Positions 26,274 through 35,716 are shown, counted from the stretch's first letter. The stretch: DNA of 64,000 nt from Phaeocystidibacter marisrubri (GCF_008933165.1 NZ_WBVQ01000001.1:1550001-1614000), one strand, 5' to 3'. Notes: generated from the letters alone by a model not told the origin. Made by a program: numbers and translations.

Positions 26274-28457
26274 ATGCATATGCGTCGTACCCTTTTACGC
26301 ACGTCCCTGGCAATTTCGCTTCTCTTTAGCGGAAGTGCTTTCGCTCAGCAACCCATTACGCTTGAGGATGTTTGGATGTTTAAATTCTACGCTGGCTCAC
26401 CCGAAGCTTTTGAAGCTATGCCAGACGGTGAACACTACACCATGATCCAAAACAGCAGAATTAGTGGCCGCTCTATTGAACAATACGACTTTGCTACTGG
26501 GAATCCAGCTGGAACCATCCTCACTCAGAAGCAAGTGTCTGAAGCGGCAGGTGAAGATGTTCGATTCACACAATATTCCTTCAGTGCAGATCAAACCAAA
26601 GTCCTCTTAGCGGCTAATGTAGAGTCCATTTATCGTCACAGTACACGTGCCAACTATTACATGTACGACTTGACCAATTCGTCGGTTACGAAAGTTGGTG
26701 AGGGTAAAGTTCGCTATGCTACCTTCTCTCCAGATGGATCGAAAGTAGCTTACGTTCAAGAAAACAACTTATACGTGCTCACTTTGGCCAATAACGAAGT
26801 GACTCAGGTAACCACAGATGGAGAGCAAAACTCCATCATCAACGGTGCTACCGATTGGGTTTACGAGGAAGAATTCGCATTTCCATGTGCCTTCTGGTGG
26901 TCGCCAAACAGCGAATACATCGCCTTCCTTCGCTTTGACGAAACAGAGGTTCCTGAATTCTCTATGGATGTATATGGAACGGAATTGTATCCTACTCAAG
27001 ATGTATTCAAATACCCGAAAGCAGGTGAAGCAAATTCCGTGGTTACCGCACATATCTTCGACACCAAAAATGGTACGACCACTGCTGTTCTTCAAGATGA
27101 AGTGGAATACGAATACATCCCACGCATCATTTGGAACAACGAAAATGAAGCGGTGATTTTCACCACAAATCGTCACCAAAACGAATTGGTTCTTTGGGAA
27201 GTAGATTGCGAAGAAGACTACGAATCGGAACGCTTCCTTACCGATACAGATGAAGCCTACGTTGAAATCAGCGATAACTTCATGTTTACCAAAGACAACG
27301 ACCTCATCTTCACCAGTGAGCGTGACGGTTATAACCACATTTACCTAGCGAATGAGGACGGAAAGGTAAAGAAGCAACTCACCAAAGGAGATTGGGATGT
27401 ATTGGTGGTGTACGGAACCGATGACGAACATGTCTATTTCCAAGCAGCAGCAGAAGACCCGTCGGAGCACGAAGTATACCGCGTGCGGTTGAACGGAAGA
27501 GATATGGAAAGACTCAGCACAGGAGAAGGTATCGCCGACGCCCAGTTCAGTCCAACCATGAAGTACTACCTCCTTTCTTTCGAGAATGTGACGACACCTA
27601 CCATTTACACCATGCACAGTGCAGACGGCACAGAACTTCGCACATTGGAAGACAACGCCGATTTAGCGCAACGCATGGAGAACTATCAGTATGTGCCGAA
27701 AGAATTCTTCAACTTCGAAACATCTGAAGGCGTGGACTTGAATGGCTGGATGATTAAGCCGTACGACTTTGACGAAGAGAAAGAATACCCGGTACTCATG
27801 TTTGTGTACGGTGGACCAGGAAGTCAGCAAGTACTCAACAACTGGGACGCCATCAACGGGATGTACTATCAATACCTCGCGTCACTGGGATACATTGTGG
27901 CGTGTGTGGACAACCGCGGTACTGGAGCAAGAGGTAGTGAGTTCAAGAAGGTTACCTACCAACAACTCGGCAAGTACGAAACCATCGATCAAATTGAAGC
28001 GGCAAAGTACTTAGGAGGACTCGATTATATCGACTCAGAGCGCATTGGTATTTGGGGTTGGAGCTACGGCGGTTACATGTCGTCCAACTGTATCACGCAA
28101 GGTCACGAAACCTTTAAAATGGCCATTGCCGTTGCTCCGGTAACCAACTGGAGATTTTACGATAGCATTTACACCGAGCGCTACATGCGTACTCCTCAGG
28201 AGAACGGCGACGGTTACGATGACAACTCTCCAATCAATCACGTAGGAAAATTAGAAGGGGCATACTTATTGGTGCACGGAAGCGCGGACGACAATGTTCA
28301 CGTACAAAACACCATGCGTATGATTGAATCTTTGGTACAAGCCAACAAGCAATTCGACCTCTTCATCTATCCCGATAAGAATCACGGTATCTATGGCGGA
28401 AACACTCGTTACCACCTCTACACCAAGATGACCAACTTTATCCTTGAAAATCTATAA
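26274..28457 (+). CDS. Dipeptidyl peptidase IV, S9B family
   Basis: 727 residues from ATG 26274 (another Met two codons on; the open frame begins at 26229 but would precede the signal peptide oddly). Signal peptide RRTLLRTSLAISLLFSGSAFAQ. A DPP-IV N-terminal beta-propeller (about 60-470, with the DWVYEEEF motif that binds the peptide N terminus) precedes the alpha/beta hydrolase. Catalytic triad: Ser597 in GWSYGG, Asp672/673 in GSADDNVH, His704 in KNHGIYG. It removes X-Pro or X-Ala dipeptides in the periplasm. The following gene imports di/tripeptides. Confidence 0.94.
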   Translation: MHMRRTLLRTSLAISLLFSGSAFAQQPITLEDVWMFKFYAGSPEAFEAMPDGEHYTMIQNSRISGRSIEQYDFATGNPAGTILTQKQVSEAAGEDVRFTQYSFSADQTKVLLAANVESIYRHSTRANYYMYDLTNSSVTKVGEGKVRYATFSPDGSKVAYVQENNLYVLTLANNEVTQVTTDGEQNSIINGATDWVYEEEFAFPCAFWWSPNSEYIAFLRFDETEVPEFSMDVYGTELYPTQDVFKYPKAGEANSVVTAHIFDTKNGTTTAVLQDEVEYEYIPRIIWNNENEAVIFTTNRHQNELVLWEVDCEEDYESERFLTDTDEAYVEISDNFMFTKDNDLIFTSERDGYNHIYLANEDGKVKKQLTKGDWDVLVVYGTDDEHVYFQAAAEDPSEHEVYRVRLNGRDMERLSTGEGIADAQFSPTMKYYLLSFENVTTPTIYTMHSADGTELRTLEDNADLAQRMENYQYVPKEFFNFETSEGVDLNGWMIKPYDFDEEKEYPVLMFVYGGPGSQQVLNNWDAINGMYYQYLASLGYIVACVDNRGTGARGSEFKKVTYQQLGKYETIDQIEAAKYLGGLDYIDSERIGIWGWSYGGYMSSNCITQGHETFKMAIAVAPVTNWRFYDSIYTERYMRTPQENGDGYDDNSPINHVGKLEGAYLLVHGSADDNVHVQNTMRMIESLVQANKQFDLFIYPDKNHGIYGGNTRYHLYTKMTNFILENL

Positions 28458-28501
28458 TTTGGCGCAGCCCAAAACAAACCTCAACAAATAAGAACATTCA
28501 T

Positions 28502-30301
28502 ATGTCAAATGATACCAAGTCCATCAAGAGGAAAGAGCTCTTTGGCCATCCAGTAGGACTATACGTTTTGTTCTTCACAGAAATGTGGGAACGATTCTCG
28601 TACTATGGAATGCGCGGGATTCTAACATTGTACGTAGCCGCATCAGCAACGGGTATTGACCCAGGCCTAGGTTGGTCGAACAAAGATGCTTTATGGCTCT
28701 ATGGTTGGTACACCATGCTTGTTTACGTTGCCTCTATTCCTGGTGGATATATCGCTGATAAATTCCTCGGACAGAAAAAGACCGTATTGATTGGTGGTAT
28801 TCTGCTCTGTTTGGGACACGGTACAATGGCTATCCCACAAGATTGGGCATTCTTCACTGGTCTTATTCTAATCATCTTAGGTGTGGGTGGTCTCAAACCT
28901 AACATCTCTACCATGGTTGGTGGCTTGTATCAACAAGGTGATATTCGTCGTGATAGTGGATTTACCATCTTCTACATCGGTATCAACATCGGTGCTTTCC
29001 TTTCAAGTATTTCAGTAGGTTTGGTAGCCTATTATTATGGTTGGCACTACGGTTTCGGTCTTGCGGGTATCGGAATGCTTTTAGGCCAAATTGTTTATAT
29101 GGCGGGTCAAAAGCACTTGAAAGGTGTTGGTGACCACATTGGTTCTTCTGATTCAGGTATTGATCCTGAAATTGCTAAGCGTCCTTTAACTCAAATTGAA
29201 AAGGACCGCGTGATTGTTCTCTTGCTATCATTCTTGATTGTAGTTGTATTCTGGGGTGCATTTGAACAAGCCGGTGGTTTGATGAATCTCTATACAGATG
29301 CGAAGGTTGATCGTAACATTGGATTGAGTTGGTTACAAGAAATCCCTGCGGCTGTATTCCAGTCTCTAAACGCTGGTTATATCATCATTTTCGGAACACT
29401 TGTAGCAGGCTTTTGGGCTTGGCGCAAAAGAACAGGCAAAGAAGCCTCTTCATTATTTAAGATGGCCGTGGGTACCATTATCATGGGTCTAGGTTACATC
29501 TTCATGATGTTTGCCAGTAAAGAAGCTTCTGCTGAAGCCTTCGGTAAAGCTGCAATGGTATGGGTATTCCTCGCTTACCTCTTCCACACCATCGGTGAAT
29601 TATCTACTTCACCAGTTTCCCTTTCTTTCATCACAAAGTTGGCTCCAGTTAAATATGCATCCATCATGATGGGTATATATTTTGCCGCTACGGGTTTCGG
29701 AAACAAGCTAGCAGGTTCGATTGGTGAAAGCTCACAACTTGAACCGTACAGCACGGAAATGGTGGCTTCAAAAGAGCAAGTATTCCAGTACACTTCCCAA
29801 GACACCATTGAAATTAAAACGGTAAATGGGATTGAAGATGTTTATGATTATCCCATCAACTTAGATAAGAACTTCTCTATCAAGACTGAGGTTCGTCTAG
29901 CTAACGGTGACATTCAATTCCAAGACATTTCTTCTGGAGATGACATCAGTGATTTCTTCTCACTCAATGATGAACAGGAAAAAAGACTTCACAACTACCT
30001 AGAAGAAGGAAAAGCCGAAGGCAATGATGTGTATCACGCAAAATTGACTTTTGAGAAGGATAAAGATGCCGTTCAGAAGACAGAAAACATGGGTGATGGC
30101 AAGAACTACGGTGTCTCTTTCGTAATTGAAGAAGAGCAAAGTAATCAAGAATACAAGACCTTCATGTATTTGACCATCTTCACAGTAGCCTTTGGTATTT
30201 TGTTGATTCTCTTCTTGAAGAAACTCAAAAAACTAACCCACGGTGCTGAAGAGGCAGAACGTGATCTCATTGAGGAAGAAGCTGAAGTTATCAGCCACTA
30301 A
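28502..30301 (+). CDS. POT/PTR2 family proton-coupled peptide transporter with extra soluble domain
   Basis: 599 residues. The POT signatures are present: FFTEMWERFSYYGMRGIL at the N terminus, FYIGINIGAFLSS near residue 157 and a conserved ELSTSPVSLSF segment near residue 368. About 13 helices precede an insertion of roughly 140 polar residues (about 408-549) before the final helix; bacterial members normally have only a short loop there. The insert carries no recognised motif and would face the periplasm if standard topology holds. Probably co-transcribed with DPP-IV (44-base gap), together degrading and importing peptides. Confidence 0.9.
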   Translation: MSNDTKSIKRKELFGHPVGLYVLFFTEMWERFSYYGMRGILTLYVAASATGIDPGLGWSNKDALWLYGWYTMLVYVASIPGGYIADKFLGQKKTVLIGGILLCLGHGTMAIPQDWAFFTGLILIILGVGGLKPNISTMVGGLYQQGDIRRDSGFTIFYIGINIGAFLSSISVGLVAYYYGWHYGFGLAGIGMLLGQIVYMAGQKHLKGVGDHIGSSDSGIDPEIAKRPLTQIEKDRVIVLLLSFLIVVVFWGAFEQAGGLMNLYTDAKVDRNIGLSWLQEIPAAVFQSLNAGYIIIFGTLVAGFWAWRKRTGKEASSLFKMAVGTIIMGLGYIFMMFASKEASAEAFGKAAMVWVFLAYLFHTIGELSTSPVSLSFITKLAPVKYASIMMGIYFAATGFGNKLAGSIGESSQLEPYSTEMVASKEQVFQYTSQDTIEIKTVNGIEDVYDYPINLDKNFSIKTEVRLANGDIQFQDISSGDDISDFFSLNDEQEKRLHNYLEEGKAEGNDVYHAKLTFEKDKDAVQKTENMGDGKNYGVSFVIEEEQSNQEYKTFMYLTIFTVAFGILLILFLKKLKKLTHGAEEAERDLIEEEAEVISH

Positions 30302-30323
30302 CTCATTCACGTAAGGATATTTC

Positions 30324-30360
30324 AAGCGGGACGTTTACATTAGACGTCCCGCTTTTTTTA
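30324..30360 (+). terminator. Terminator of the DPP-IV/POT operon
   Basis: AAGCGGGACGT (30324-30334) and ACGTCCCGCTT (30344-30354) form an 11-bp stem followed by a run of seven T. Confidence 0.88.
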
Positions 30361-30384
30361 TTTTAGCACACAAGACCTTTTGAT

Positions 30385-30933
30385 ATGAAGAAGTTACTTT
30401 CCATCCTTACTGTTTTCACTGTGGCCTTTGGCATTAGTTCGTTTGTCATGAAATCTGAAGATGATACCATCAATTGGATGAGCATTGAGGAAGCGGCAGA
30501 GGCCAATGAAAACGGCGCCAACCTTCCCATCTTTGTAGATGTGTATACCGACTGGTGTGGCTGGTGCAAGCGCTTGGATCAAACCACTTTTAGAGATCCT
30601 GCCGTGGTGGCTTACATGAACTCCCATTTTCTCAATGTAAAACTAGACGGTGAAGAACGAGATGACATCACCGTTAAGGGGCAAACATTTAAGTACGTAG
30701 CCAGTGGAAGACGCGGTTACAATGAGCTTCCAGCCACCTTGTTGAACGGAAAACTGAGTTACCCAACCGTTGTATTTCTCAATGCAGATTTAGAGAACTT
30801 GAGTCCTGTACCGGGCTACCGCCAGGCAGGTGAGTTTTTAATTATCGCCAAATTCTTTGGAGACGGAATTTACCTCGAGAAAACTTGGGATGAATACCAA
30901 GAGAGTCTTCAAGCAGAAGAGGCCGCAGAATAA
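30385..30933 (+). CDS. Exported thioredoxin-like protein
   Basis: 182 residues with an N-terminal signal peptide or membrane anchor (1-22). A thioredoxin fold follows, with redox motif CGWC (Cys58, Cys61) in VDVYTDWCGWCKRLDQ, and the pattern of DsbD-C/DUF255-like proteins (TTFRDPAVVAYMNSHFLNVKLD). The segment LNGKLSYPTVVFLNADL carries the cis-Pro. Probably a periplasmic thiol-disulfide oxidoreductase; partner unknown. Single gene, following a terminator. Confidence 0.85.
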   Translation: MKKLLSILTVFTVAFGISSFVMKSEDDTINWMSIEEAAEANENGANLPIFVDVYTDWCGWCKRLDQTTFRDPAVVAYMNSHFLNVKLDGEERDDITVKGQTFKYVASGRRGYNELPATLLNGKLSYPTVVFLNADLENLSPVPGYRQAGEFLIIAKFFGDGIYLEKTWDEYQESLQAEEAAE

Positions 30934-30945
30934 ATAGAAGGCGAA

Positions 30946-31410
30946 TTATAAAAGCGATTTGAGCTGTTTGAACAACGTACCGTCAGAAATGATAGCGTTC
31001 TGCATCAATAGTTGAAACATTTCTTGCTCGCGTTCTAAACGATATTTTTTTGATCCTTTGATCAATTCAAAAGCCTTGGACTCCAAGGCTTTTTTCATTT
31101 CTAAAGCTGGCATATTTGCGGGAATGACAGATTCCCCCGTAGACCGAAGAATGATCATCTCCGCCTCCGCATCGTCAAAGCGCGCACTCATCACCTCTCG
31201 TTCTGATACGCGTTCCACATACTTTGCTGATGAAAGTACTTTTTCAAAGGCAATATCACTGAACATATCCATCAGCTTATCCGCTGTTTCAATGTCTTCT
31301 GATACAATCTTCTTCCAATCGTCGCCCGTAATGGTATTGGCAGAAAGAAACATGATAAACTCTTCGTGGAGCTCTTCAAACTCTCCTTTAGTTAATCTAC
31401 GATACTTCAT
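30946..31410 (-). CDS. Conserved small cytoplasmic protein (DUF6495-like)
   Basis: 154 residues, acidic and helical, with no signal peptide. The beginning (MKYRRLTKGEFEELHEEFIMFL) and the pattern of helices recall a Bacteroidota-only family I believe to be DUF6495, function unknown; the name is from memory and tentative. A perfect TACCTTTG box ends exactly four bases before ATG, which suggests a leaderless transcript. It follows acr3 by 13 bases, so may also be read from the arsenic operon. Confidence 0.72.
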   Translation of the reverse strand: MKYRRLTKGEFEELHEEFIMFLSANTITGDDWKKIVSEDIETADKLMDMFSDIAFEKVLSSAKYVERVSEREVMSARFDDAEAEMIILRSTGESVIPANMPALEMKKALESKAFELIKGSKKYRLEREQEMFQLLMQNAIISDGTLFKQLKSLL

Positions 31411-31414
31411 CCTA

Positions 31415-31422
31415 CAAAGGTA
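31415..31422 (-). promoter_or_regulatory. -7 box directly before the DUF6495-like gene
   Basis: The minus strand reads TACCTTTG then four bases then ATG (31410). With the usual distance to the start site, transcription would begin at or next to the start codon. Confidence 0.45.
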
Positions 31423-31423
31423 A

Positions 31424-32458
31424 TCACCCCTCCATTCTAAACCGCTTCTTCAGCCAAAACGATACACGAACCAATAGGATCAGAGCAGGAACTTCTACCA
31501 ATGGACCTATCACACCAGCAAAAGCCTGACCGGAATTCAATCCAAAAACGGCAATCGCTACGGCAATAGCCAACTCAAAATTGTTCCCAGCTGCTGTAAA
31601 AGCAATCGAAGCCGTTTTGTCATACTTAGCTCCAAGCATTTTACTCACCACAAAGCCTATCCCAAACATCAATATGAAATAAATCAACAGTGGAATTGCG
31701 ATGCGAATCACATCCATTGGAATGTTGACAATTAGCTCACCTTTTAGGGAGAACATTACCACAATGGTGAAGAGTAAAGAGATCAACGTCAATGGCGAGA
31801 TGGTAGGGATAAATACCTTAGTGTACCATTCTTCGCCTTTGGCTTTCACCAACGTGGCTCTCGACAAATATCCCAGGGCAAATGGGATTCCTAAGTAAAT
31901 GAGAACACTTTCAGCAATTTCCACAATGGTGATATCAACCACAGCACCCTCGAAGCCAAACACAGGCGGTAGAACGGTGATGAATAAATAGGCGTAAAAA
32001 CTATATGCAAAGACCTGAAAGAGACTATTCAGAGCGACCAATCCCGCTCCATACTCTGAACTTCCCTCCGCCAAATCATTCCAAACCAACACCATGGCAA
32101 TGCATCTTGCCAAACCGATGAGAATCAATCCCACCATATATTCTGGATAATCGTGTAAGAAAATCAAGGCCAACGCAAACATGAGTGTTGGACCTATAAG
32201 CCAGTTGAGCACCAAGGATAGAGAGAGAGTTTTCACATCTCTAAAAACAGAGGGCAAGAGTTTGTAATTCACTTTTGCCAAGGGTGGGTACATCATTACA
32301 ATGAGTCCGATGGCTATGGGAATATTGGTAGATCCAACACTGAACGAATCAATTACATCTGGAGTACCCGGAAACAAATATCCAATTCCCACTCCTATAA
32401 ACATGGCGAGAAATATCCATAGGGTCAGGTTGCGGTCTAAGAAACTAAGCTTCTTCAT
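31424..32458 (-). CDS. acr3: Arsenite efflux transporter Acr3
   Basis: 344 residues, about ten membrane helices. Acr3 exports arsenite using the proton gradient. The conserved Cys in the fourth helix is visible as Cys119 in [12 protein letters not shown], followed by ND and [17 protein letters not shown]. The [15 protein letters not shown] motif with a conserved Glu appears in helix nine. Last gene of arsR-arsC-acr3 (5-base gap to arsC). Confidence 0.94.
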   Translation of the reverse strand: MKKLSFLDRNLTLWIFLAMFIGVGIGYLFPGTPDVIDSFSVGSTNIPIAIGLIVMMYPPLAKVNYKLLPSVFRDVKTLSLSLVLNWLIGPTLMFALALIFLHDYPEYMVGLILIGLARCIAMVLVWNDLAEGSSEYGAGLVALNSLFQVFAYSFYAYLFITVLPPVFGFEGAVVDITIVEIAESVLIYLGIPFALGYLSRATLVKAKGEEWYTKVFIPTISPLTLISLLFTIVVMFSLKGELIVNIPMDVIRIAIPLLIYFILMFGIGFVVSKMLGAKYDKTASIAFTAAGNNFELAIAVAIAVFGLNSGQAFAGVIGPLVEVPALILLVRVSFWLKKRFRMEG

Positions 32459-32463
32459 GTAGA

Positions 32464-33078
32464 TTAAATATGAAGATTTGAAAAGATAAACTTGAGTTGA
32501 GCTGCAATTTGAAGCGAACGCTCTACATAACCAGAAACGGCCTGATCGGTGTTGTCGAAAACCTTGGGATCATCAAACGTAAACTTTATTCGAGCCGATG
32601 CTTCAGGAATGTAAGGACAATTTTCATCCGCATCTGAGCATGTCATTAATGCGATGAAGGAGTCCACTCCCGCTTCATCATACTTCTTCGAATACATCTT
32701 CAATCCCTTCACTTCAGGAGAAAAGGATACACGTACGATAGGATTGTCGGCTTGGTCTTCTGTTTCAACTATAAACCCAGATTGTTGCAATGCCTTTTGA
32801 GCGTTCACATGAAAGGCTGTTTTTTCGCTCCCTCCAGAAAAGCAAACTACAGAAATATCGTAATACACCGCCAAAGCCTGGGCCCAAGCCTGAGCCAGCT
32901 GACTTCTTCTGGAATTGTGGGTACAGATGAAGTTGAGATTCACCTTCTCCCCACTGTCCAATTGCTCTTGAATTCTCGCCGTGATTGCACGCAATAGCGC
33001 TTTCCTCTCTTCACTAAAATCGAATTTCAATGCGCGCATCGACTGTTCTAGTTCATGGTATAAATGCATCAGCAACAA
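32464..33078 (-). CDS. arsC: Arsenate reductase, low-molecular-weight phosphatase fold
   Basis: 204 residues. The catalytic P-loop CTHNSRR (Cys52 to Arg58, Cx5R) follows strand VNLNFI, as in thioredoxin-linked ArsC and LMW tyrosine phosphatases. Later Cys residues ([15 protein letters not shown]) match the redox cysteines of the Bacillus-type enzyme. An N-terminal ~45-residue helix precedes the domain. It would reduce arsenate to arsenite for Acr3. Overlaps arsR by ten bases. Confidence 0.9.
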   Translation of the reverse strand: MLLMHLYHELEQSMRALKFDFSEERKALLRAITARIQEQLDSGEKVNLNFICTHNSRRSQLAQAWAQALAVYYDISVVCFSGGSEKTAFHVNAQKALQQSGFIVETEDQADNPIVRVSFSPEVKGLKMYSKKYDEAGVDSFIALMTCSDADENCPYIPEASARIKFTFDDPKVFDNTDQAVSGYVERSLQIAAQLKFIFSNLHI

Positions 33079-33401
33079 GTGGTATTAAAGTCGTTCAATT
33101 CCGTAAGAAAGCCACCGAGGGTGGAACGGTACATCTCCCAGGCTTCAACATCCAAACAGTAGCAAGTATTCACTCCTGAAATAGTTCCTTTCACAAGCCC
33201 CGCCTTCTTCAACTCGTTCAAATGCTGACTCACCGTAGACTGTGCTAAGCCCAGTTCTGCAACCAAATCCTTGTTCACACAATCTTTAGCATTCACTAAA
33301 AAACTGAGAATGGCCACCCGAGCTGGATGCGCGATCACCTTGGCCATTGCAGCAATCTGGTTCTGCTCTTCTGTAAACAATTCGCCCTTCGTCGTTCCCA
33401 T
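33069..33401 (-). CDS. arsR: ArsR family arsenic-responsive repressor
   Basis: 110 residues. The winged helix contains GLAQSTVSQHLNELKKAGLV (recognition helix about 53-66). The classical ELCVCDL arsenite site is absent; instead there are Cys41, Cys80, Cys82 and a C-terminal Cys109-Cys110 pair. A C-terminal Cys pair is known as the arsenite site of Acidithiobacillus-type ArsR, so similar sensing is plausible. An inverted repeat lies 11 bases before the ATG. First gene of the arsenic operon. Confidence 0.93.
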   Translation of the reverse strand: MGTTKGELFTEEQNQIAAMAKVIAHPARVAILSFLVNAKDCVNKDLVAELGLAQSTVSQHLNELKKAGLVKGTISGVNTCYCLDVEAWEMYRSTLGGFLTELNDFNTTCC

Positions 33402-33411
33402 GACTTTATAA

Positions 33412-33435
33412 ATTCATCGCAATTTTACGATGAAT
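33412..33435 (-). promoter_or_regulatory. ArsR operator
   Basis: ATTCATCG (33412-33419) and CGATGAAT (33428-33435) are perfect inverted 8-mers separated by eight bases, immediately upstream of arsR. This is the expected location and form of an ArsR dimer site. Confidence 0.72.
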
Positions 33436-33483
33436 ATCGAAATTGACCATCACCTGAACATTAATTTCGAAAGAGGGGCACAA

Positions 33484-33513
33484 AAAAAGCCGAAGAGATA
33501 TCTTCGGCTTTTC
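33484..33513 (-). terminator. Terminator of the BNR-repeat gene
   Basis: AGCCGAAGA and TCTTCGGCT form a 9-bp stem (33489-33510) with a four-base loop; the minus strand continues with a T-run (A-run at 33482-33488). Confidence 0.82.
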
Positions 33514-33531
33514 ATAAATGGCGGTGATGTT

Positions 33532-35280
33532 TTAGTGAATCACGTGAACTTTTCGCATATACTGAGCACCATTGCTCGACTCAAATAGAATCACATAAGC
33601 ACCTTCACTCCAATCCGCAGAAGGAATAGTAACCGTATTCATGCCTGTACTATACGACACTTCCGATTGCGCTACTTCTTGCCCTGTGAGGTTGTAGACG
33701 CGATATGAAATATCCCCTGACTGTAAGGCATCTACCGTGAATCGAATCTCATTATTAGAAGGATTTGGATAAGCCCCACTGACACTGAAATTAGGAGTAA
33801 GCGCACTGTATTCGCTCACACCGATAGAATTACAAACATCTACAACCGCTACATAGGCGATAGGTACACCATTTCGTCCATCTACCCACGTTGTAAAGAG
33901 TTTACAACCCATCATTACCGAACGGTTGTAATCACCAAAGAAAGACTGTATACCAAATGAGCTGAAATTCGTACTTCCTGAAGAAAGTGTAGCGGAATCA
34001 GTAAAGCTTACGCCGAGATCATCAGAAATGGCATAGCGATAATTAGACACCTTATTGGAGTTGACATCATAGTACGAGATACAAACCCGGTTGCGACTAG
34101 CTGCGACAGTTGGCATAAATGGATTGCGACCTGCAAGAGATACACTTAAATCAGTAGGTGTGCTCCAAGTCTGACCTCCATCTGTTGATCTAGAATAGTA
34201 TGAATCGAATTGTCCACCGGTAAAATCACTCCAAACGAGATGCAAATTACCCGCAGAATCAATGGCTAGGTTTGTTGCTGCATTTTCTCTACCATGCACA
34301 ATACCACCACCTCCAAACACATTCACACCTTGAGCGACAACCACAGGAGTACTGAAAGTTTGCGCGCCATCTGTAGAAGAAGCAAACTTAATCTGATTGT
34401 TCGCCACATCTACAAAGGACACATTCACATTGCCATTCTTCTGATTGACAATCACATTTCCGAACTGGGTAGATCCTGTATCCGCATATCCAGCTCGAAC
34501 AAAAGTATTTGTTCCCGGTGTCATCTTGCTCACTACCATTCCTTCATTGGCCATGGCACTTGTAGCATGAGGTATATAGTAGGTTGTACAGTAAACAGTA
34601 CCATTATTTGGACCACCACTTCTGTCGACATCAAACCACTGACGGTCGAAAATCCCATCACCAAATTCAGCAATCCCACTAATTCCACCGCCATTCAACA
34701 GAAATGCTCCCTCACCGATCAAGGTAGTACCTTGGGTTGTCCAAGTCGCTCCGCCGTCCGTCGATTTCGCCCAGAACATTCGCATGTAAGCAGTGTCCAT
34801 TCGGCTTGGATTAAAGGTTAAGTAAATCCAACTGAAATACGCATTGCCCAGCGCATCGTATTCAAAGACGGGATCACCTCCCCCCGCAATGTTCTGTCCG
34901 GGATAATTCTGACTGAGCAATCCCGGAGAATCGAAACTGCTTTTCGTCCACGATGAACCTCCGTCATTGCTATAGTAGATTGGAAAACTAAGTGCAACTG
35001 AATCCAACATGAAACTGGTAACCAAGTTATTTGGATTGGTTGGATTGACAGCAATAGATATCTCCGCGCCTCGGCGATTACTCGCTCCATTTATTCTTTT
35101 TTCACCGGAACCCGCCTCGATACCAGCGTTCTCCATGAGATTGTATTCCGCATTACGCGATTCAATCTTCTCCTCATAGATATGCTCAATTACTCGCTCG
35201 GTACTAGGTGATAATTGGGCGAAGAGTGGAGCCGACACAACGGTGCCGATCCACATTAACTTGTAGTGTAATTTCTTCAT
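33532..35280 (-). CDS. Secreted BNR/sialidase-like propeller protein with T9SS sorting domain
   Basis: 582 residues with signal peptide (1-21). At least four Asp-box repeats (SNDGGSSWTKS, STDGGATWTTQ, STDGAQTFSTP, STDGGQTWSTP) indicate a six-bladed propeller as in exo-alpha-sialidases. Sialidase catalytic residues (Arg triad, FRIP motif) were not recognised, so it may only bind glycans or be a non-enzymatic propeller. The last ~80 residues are a T9SS type A domain (GAYPNPSNNEIRF ... EGAYVILFES). It follows a small lipoprotein gene by six bases. Confidence 0.88.
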   Translation of the reverse strand: MKKLHYKLMWIGTVVSAPLFAQLSPSTERVIEHIYEEKIESRNAEYNLMENAGIEAGSGEKRINGASNRRGAEISIAVNPTNPNNLVTSFMLDSVALSFPIYYSNDGGSSWTKSSFDSPGLLSQNYPGQNIAGGGDPVFEYDALGNAYFSWIYLTFNPSRMDTAYMRMFWAKSTDGGATWTTQGTTLIGEGAFLLNGGGISGIAEFGDGIFDRQWFDVDRSGGPNNGTVYCTTYYIPHATSAMANEGMVVSKMTPGTNTFVRAGYADTGSTQFGNVIVNQKNGNVNVSFVDVANNQIKFASSTDGAQTFSTPVVVAQGVNVFGGGGIVHGRENAATNLAIDSAGNLHLVWSDFTGGQFDSYYSRSTDGGQTWSTPTDLSVSLAGRNPFMPTVAASRNRVCISYYDVNSNKVSNYRYAISDDLGVSFTDSATLSSGSTNFSSFGIQSFFGDYNRSVMMGCKLFTTWVDGRNGVPIAYVAVVDVCNSIGVSEYSALTPNFSVSGAYPNPSNNEIRFTVDALQSGDISYRVYNLTGQEVAQSEVSYSTGMNTVTIPSADWSEGAYVILFESSNGAQYMRKVHVIH

Positions 35281-35286
35281 TGTTAA

Positions 35287-35595
35287 TTATTTTGAAGTAT
35301 CCAGACCTCTATTCATTGTTTTTTCCTGAAGCAATCGATCCAAGATTTTCCTTCTGAGGCTATCCATTTCGGCAGGTTCTGCTGGAGTAGTAATTTCATC
35401 ACCCACTACCTCGCTTACAGAATCTACCACGGGCATTTCTTTCTCCTCTTTCTCCTCCTTTTCCATCGGCACCTCCTCCATTTCAAATACTTCTTCTGAA
35501 GTTGTTTTCTCTAAAGGAGCGGAGTCTGAAGGCGAGCAAGAAATCAATGCACTGAGGAACACAGACATCAAAACTGGAACAAAAGCGTTTTTCAT
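35287..35595 (-). CDS. Small acidic lipoprotein, unknown function
   Basis: 102 residues from the ATG at 35595; a longer start at 35646 would put a 17-residue extension before the signal peptide. Signal peptide with lipobox LISC gives Cys at about residue 20. The mature part is very acidic (Glu/Met/Val-rich, with MEKEEKEEKEM) and likely disordered, ending in a helix (SLRRKILDRLLQEK). No family recognised. Probably co-transcribed with the BNR-repeat gene. Confidence 0.72.
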   Translation of the reverse strand: MKNAFVPVLMSVFLSALISCSPSDSAPLEKTTSEEVFEMEEVPMEKEEKEEKEMPVVDSVSEVVGDEITTPAEPAEMDSLRRKILDRLLQEKTMNRGLDTSK

Positions 35596-35668
35596 GGTGA
35601 ATAGAAGATTATTTTGAGGTGGTAAATTACAAAGACTCAACATCAATTGACGTCACTAAATACTGAAA

Positions 35669-35709
35669 GTGATGTACATCAAAGTGGAAGGAATAGCAAT
35701 TCTTCCACT
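35669..35709 (+). promoter_or_regulatory. Two palindromes before the TonB receptor operon
   Basis: TGATGTACATCA (35670-35681) is a perfect 12-base palindrome; with flanks it matches TTGAT-N4-ATCAA, the FNR/CRP-family site, at nine of ten positions. Further down, AGTGGAAG (35683-35690) and CTTCCACT (35702-35709) are perfect inverted 8-mers with an 11-base spacer. The second covers the expected -33 region, and the first is centred about 55 bases before the expected start. Confidence 0.5.
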
Positions 35710-35716
35710 GGGAGCG

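Noticed and set aside
30946-33401. Mobile arsenic resistance element
   Set aside because: No integrase, transposase or flanking repeats were seen around arsR-arsC-acr3.
33532-35280. Active sialidase
   Set aside because: Asp boxes are clear but the catalytic Arg triad and FRIP motif were not found, so I call it only a sialidase-like propeller.
35648-35655. TGACGTCA palindrome, also at 39250-39257, both in promoter regions
   Set aside because: A given 8-base word is expected about once in 64 kb by chance, so two copies are not significant without further evidence.
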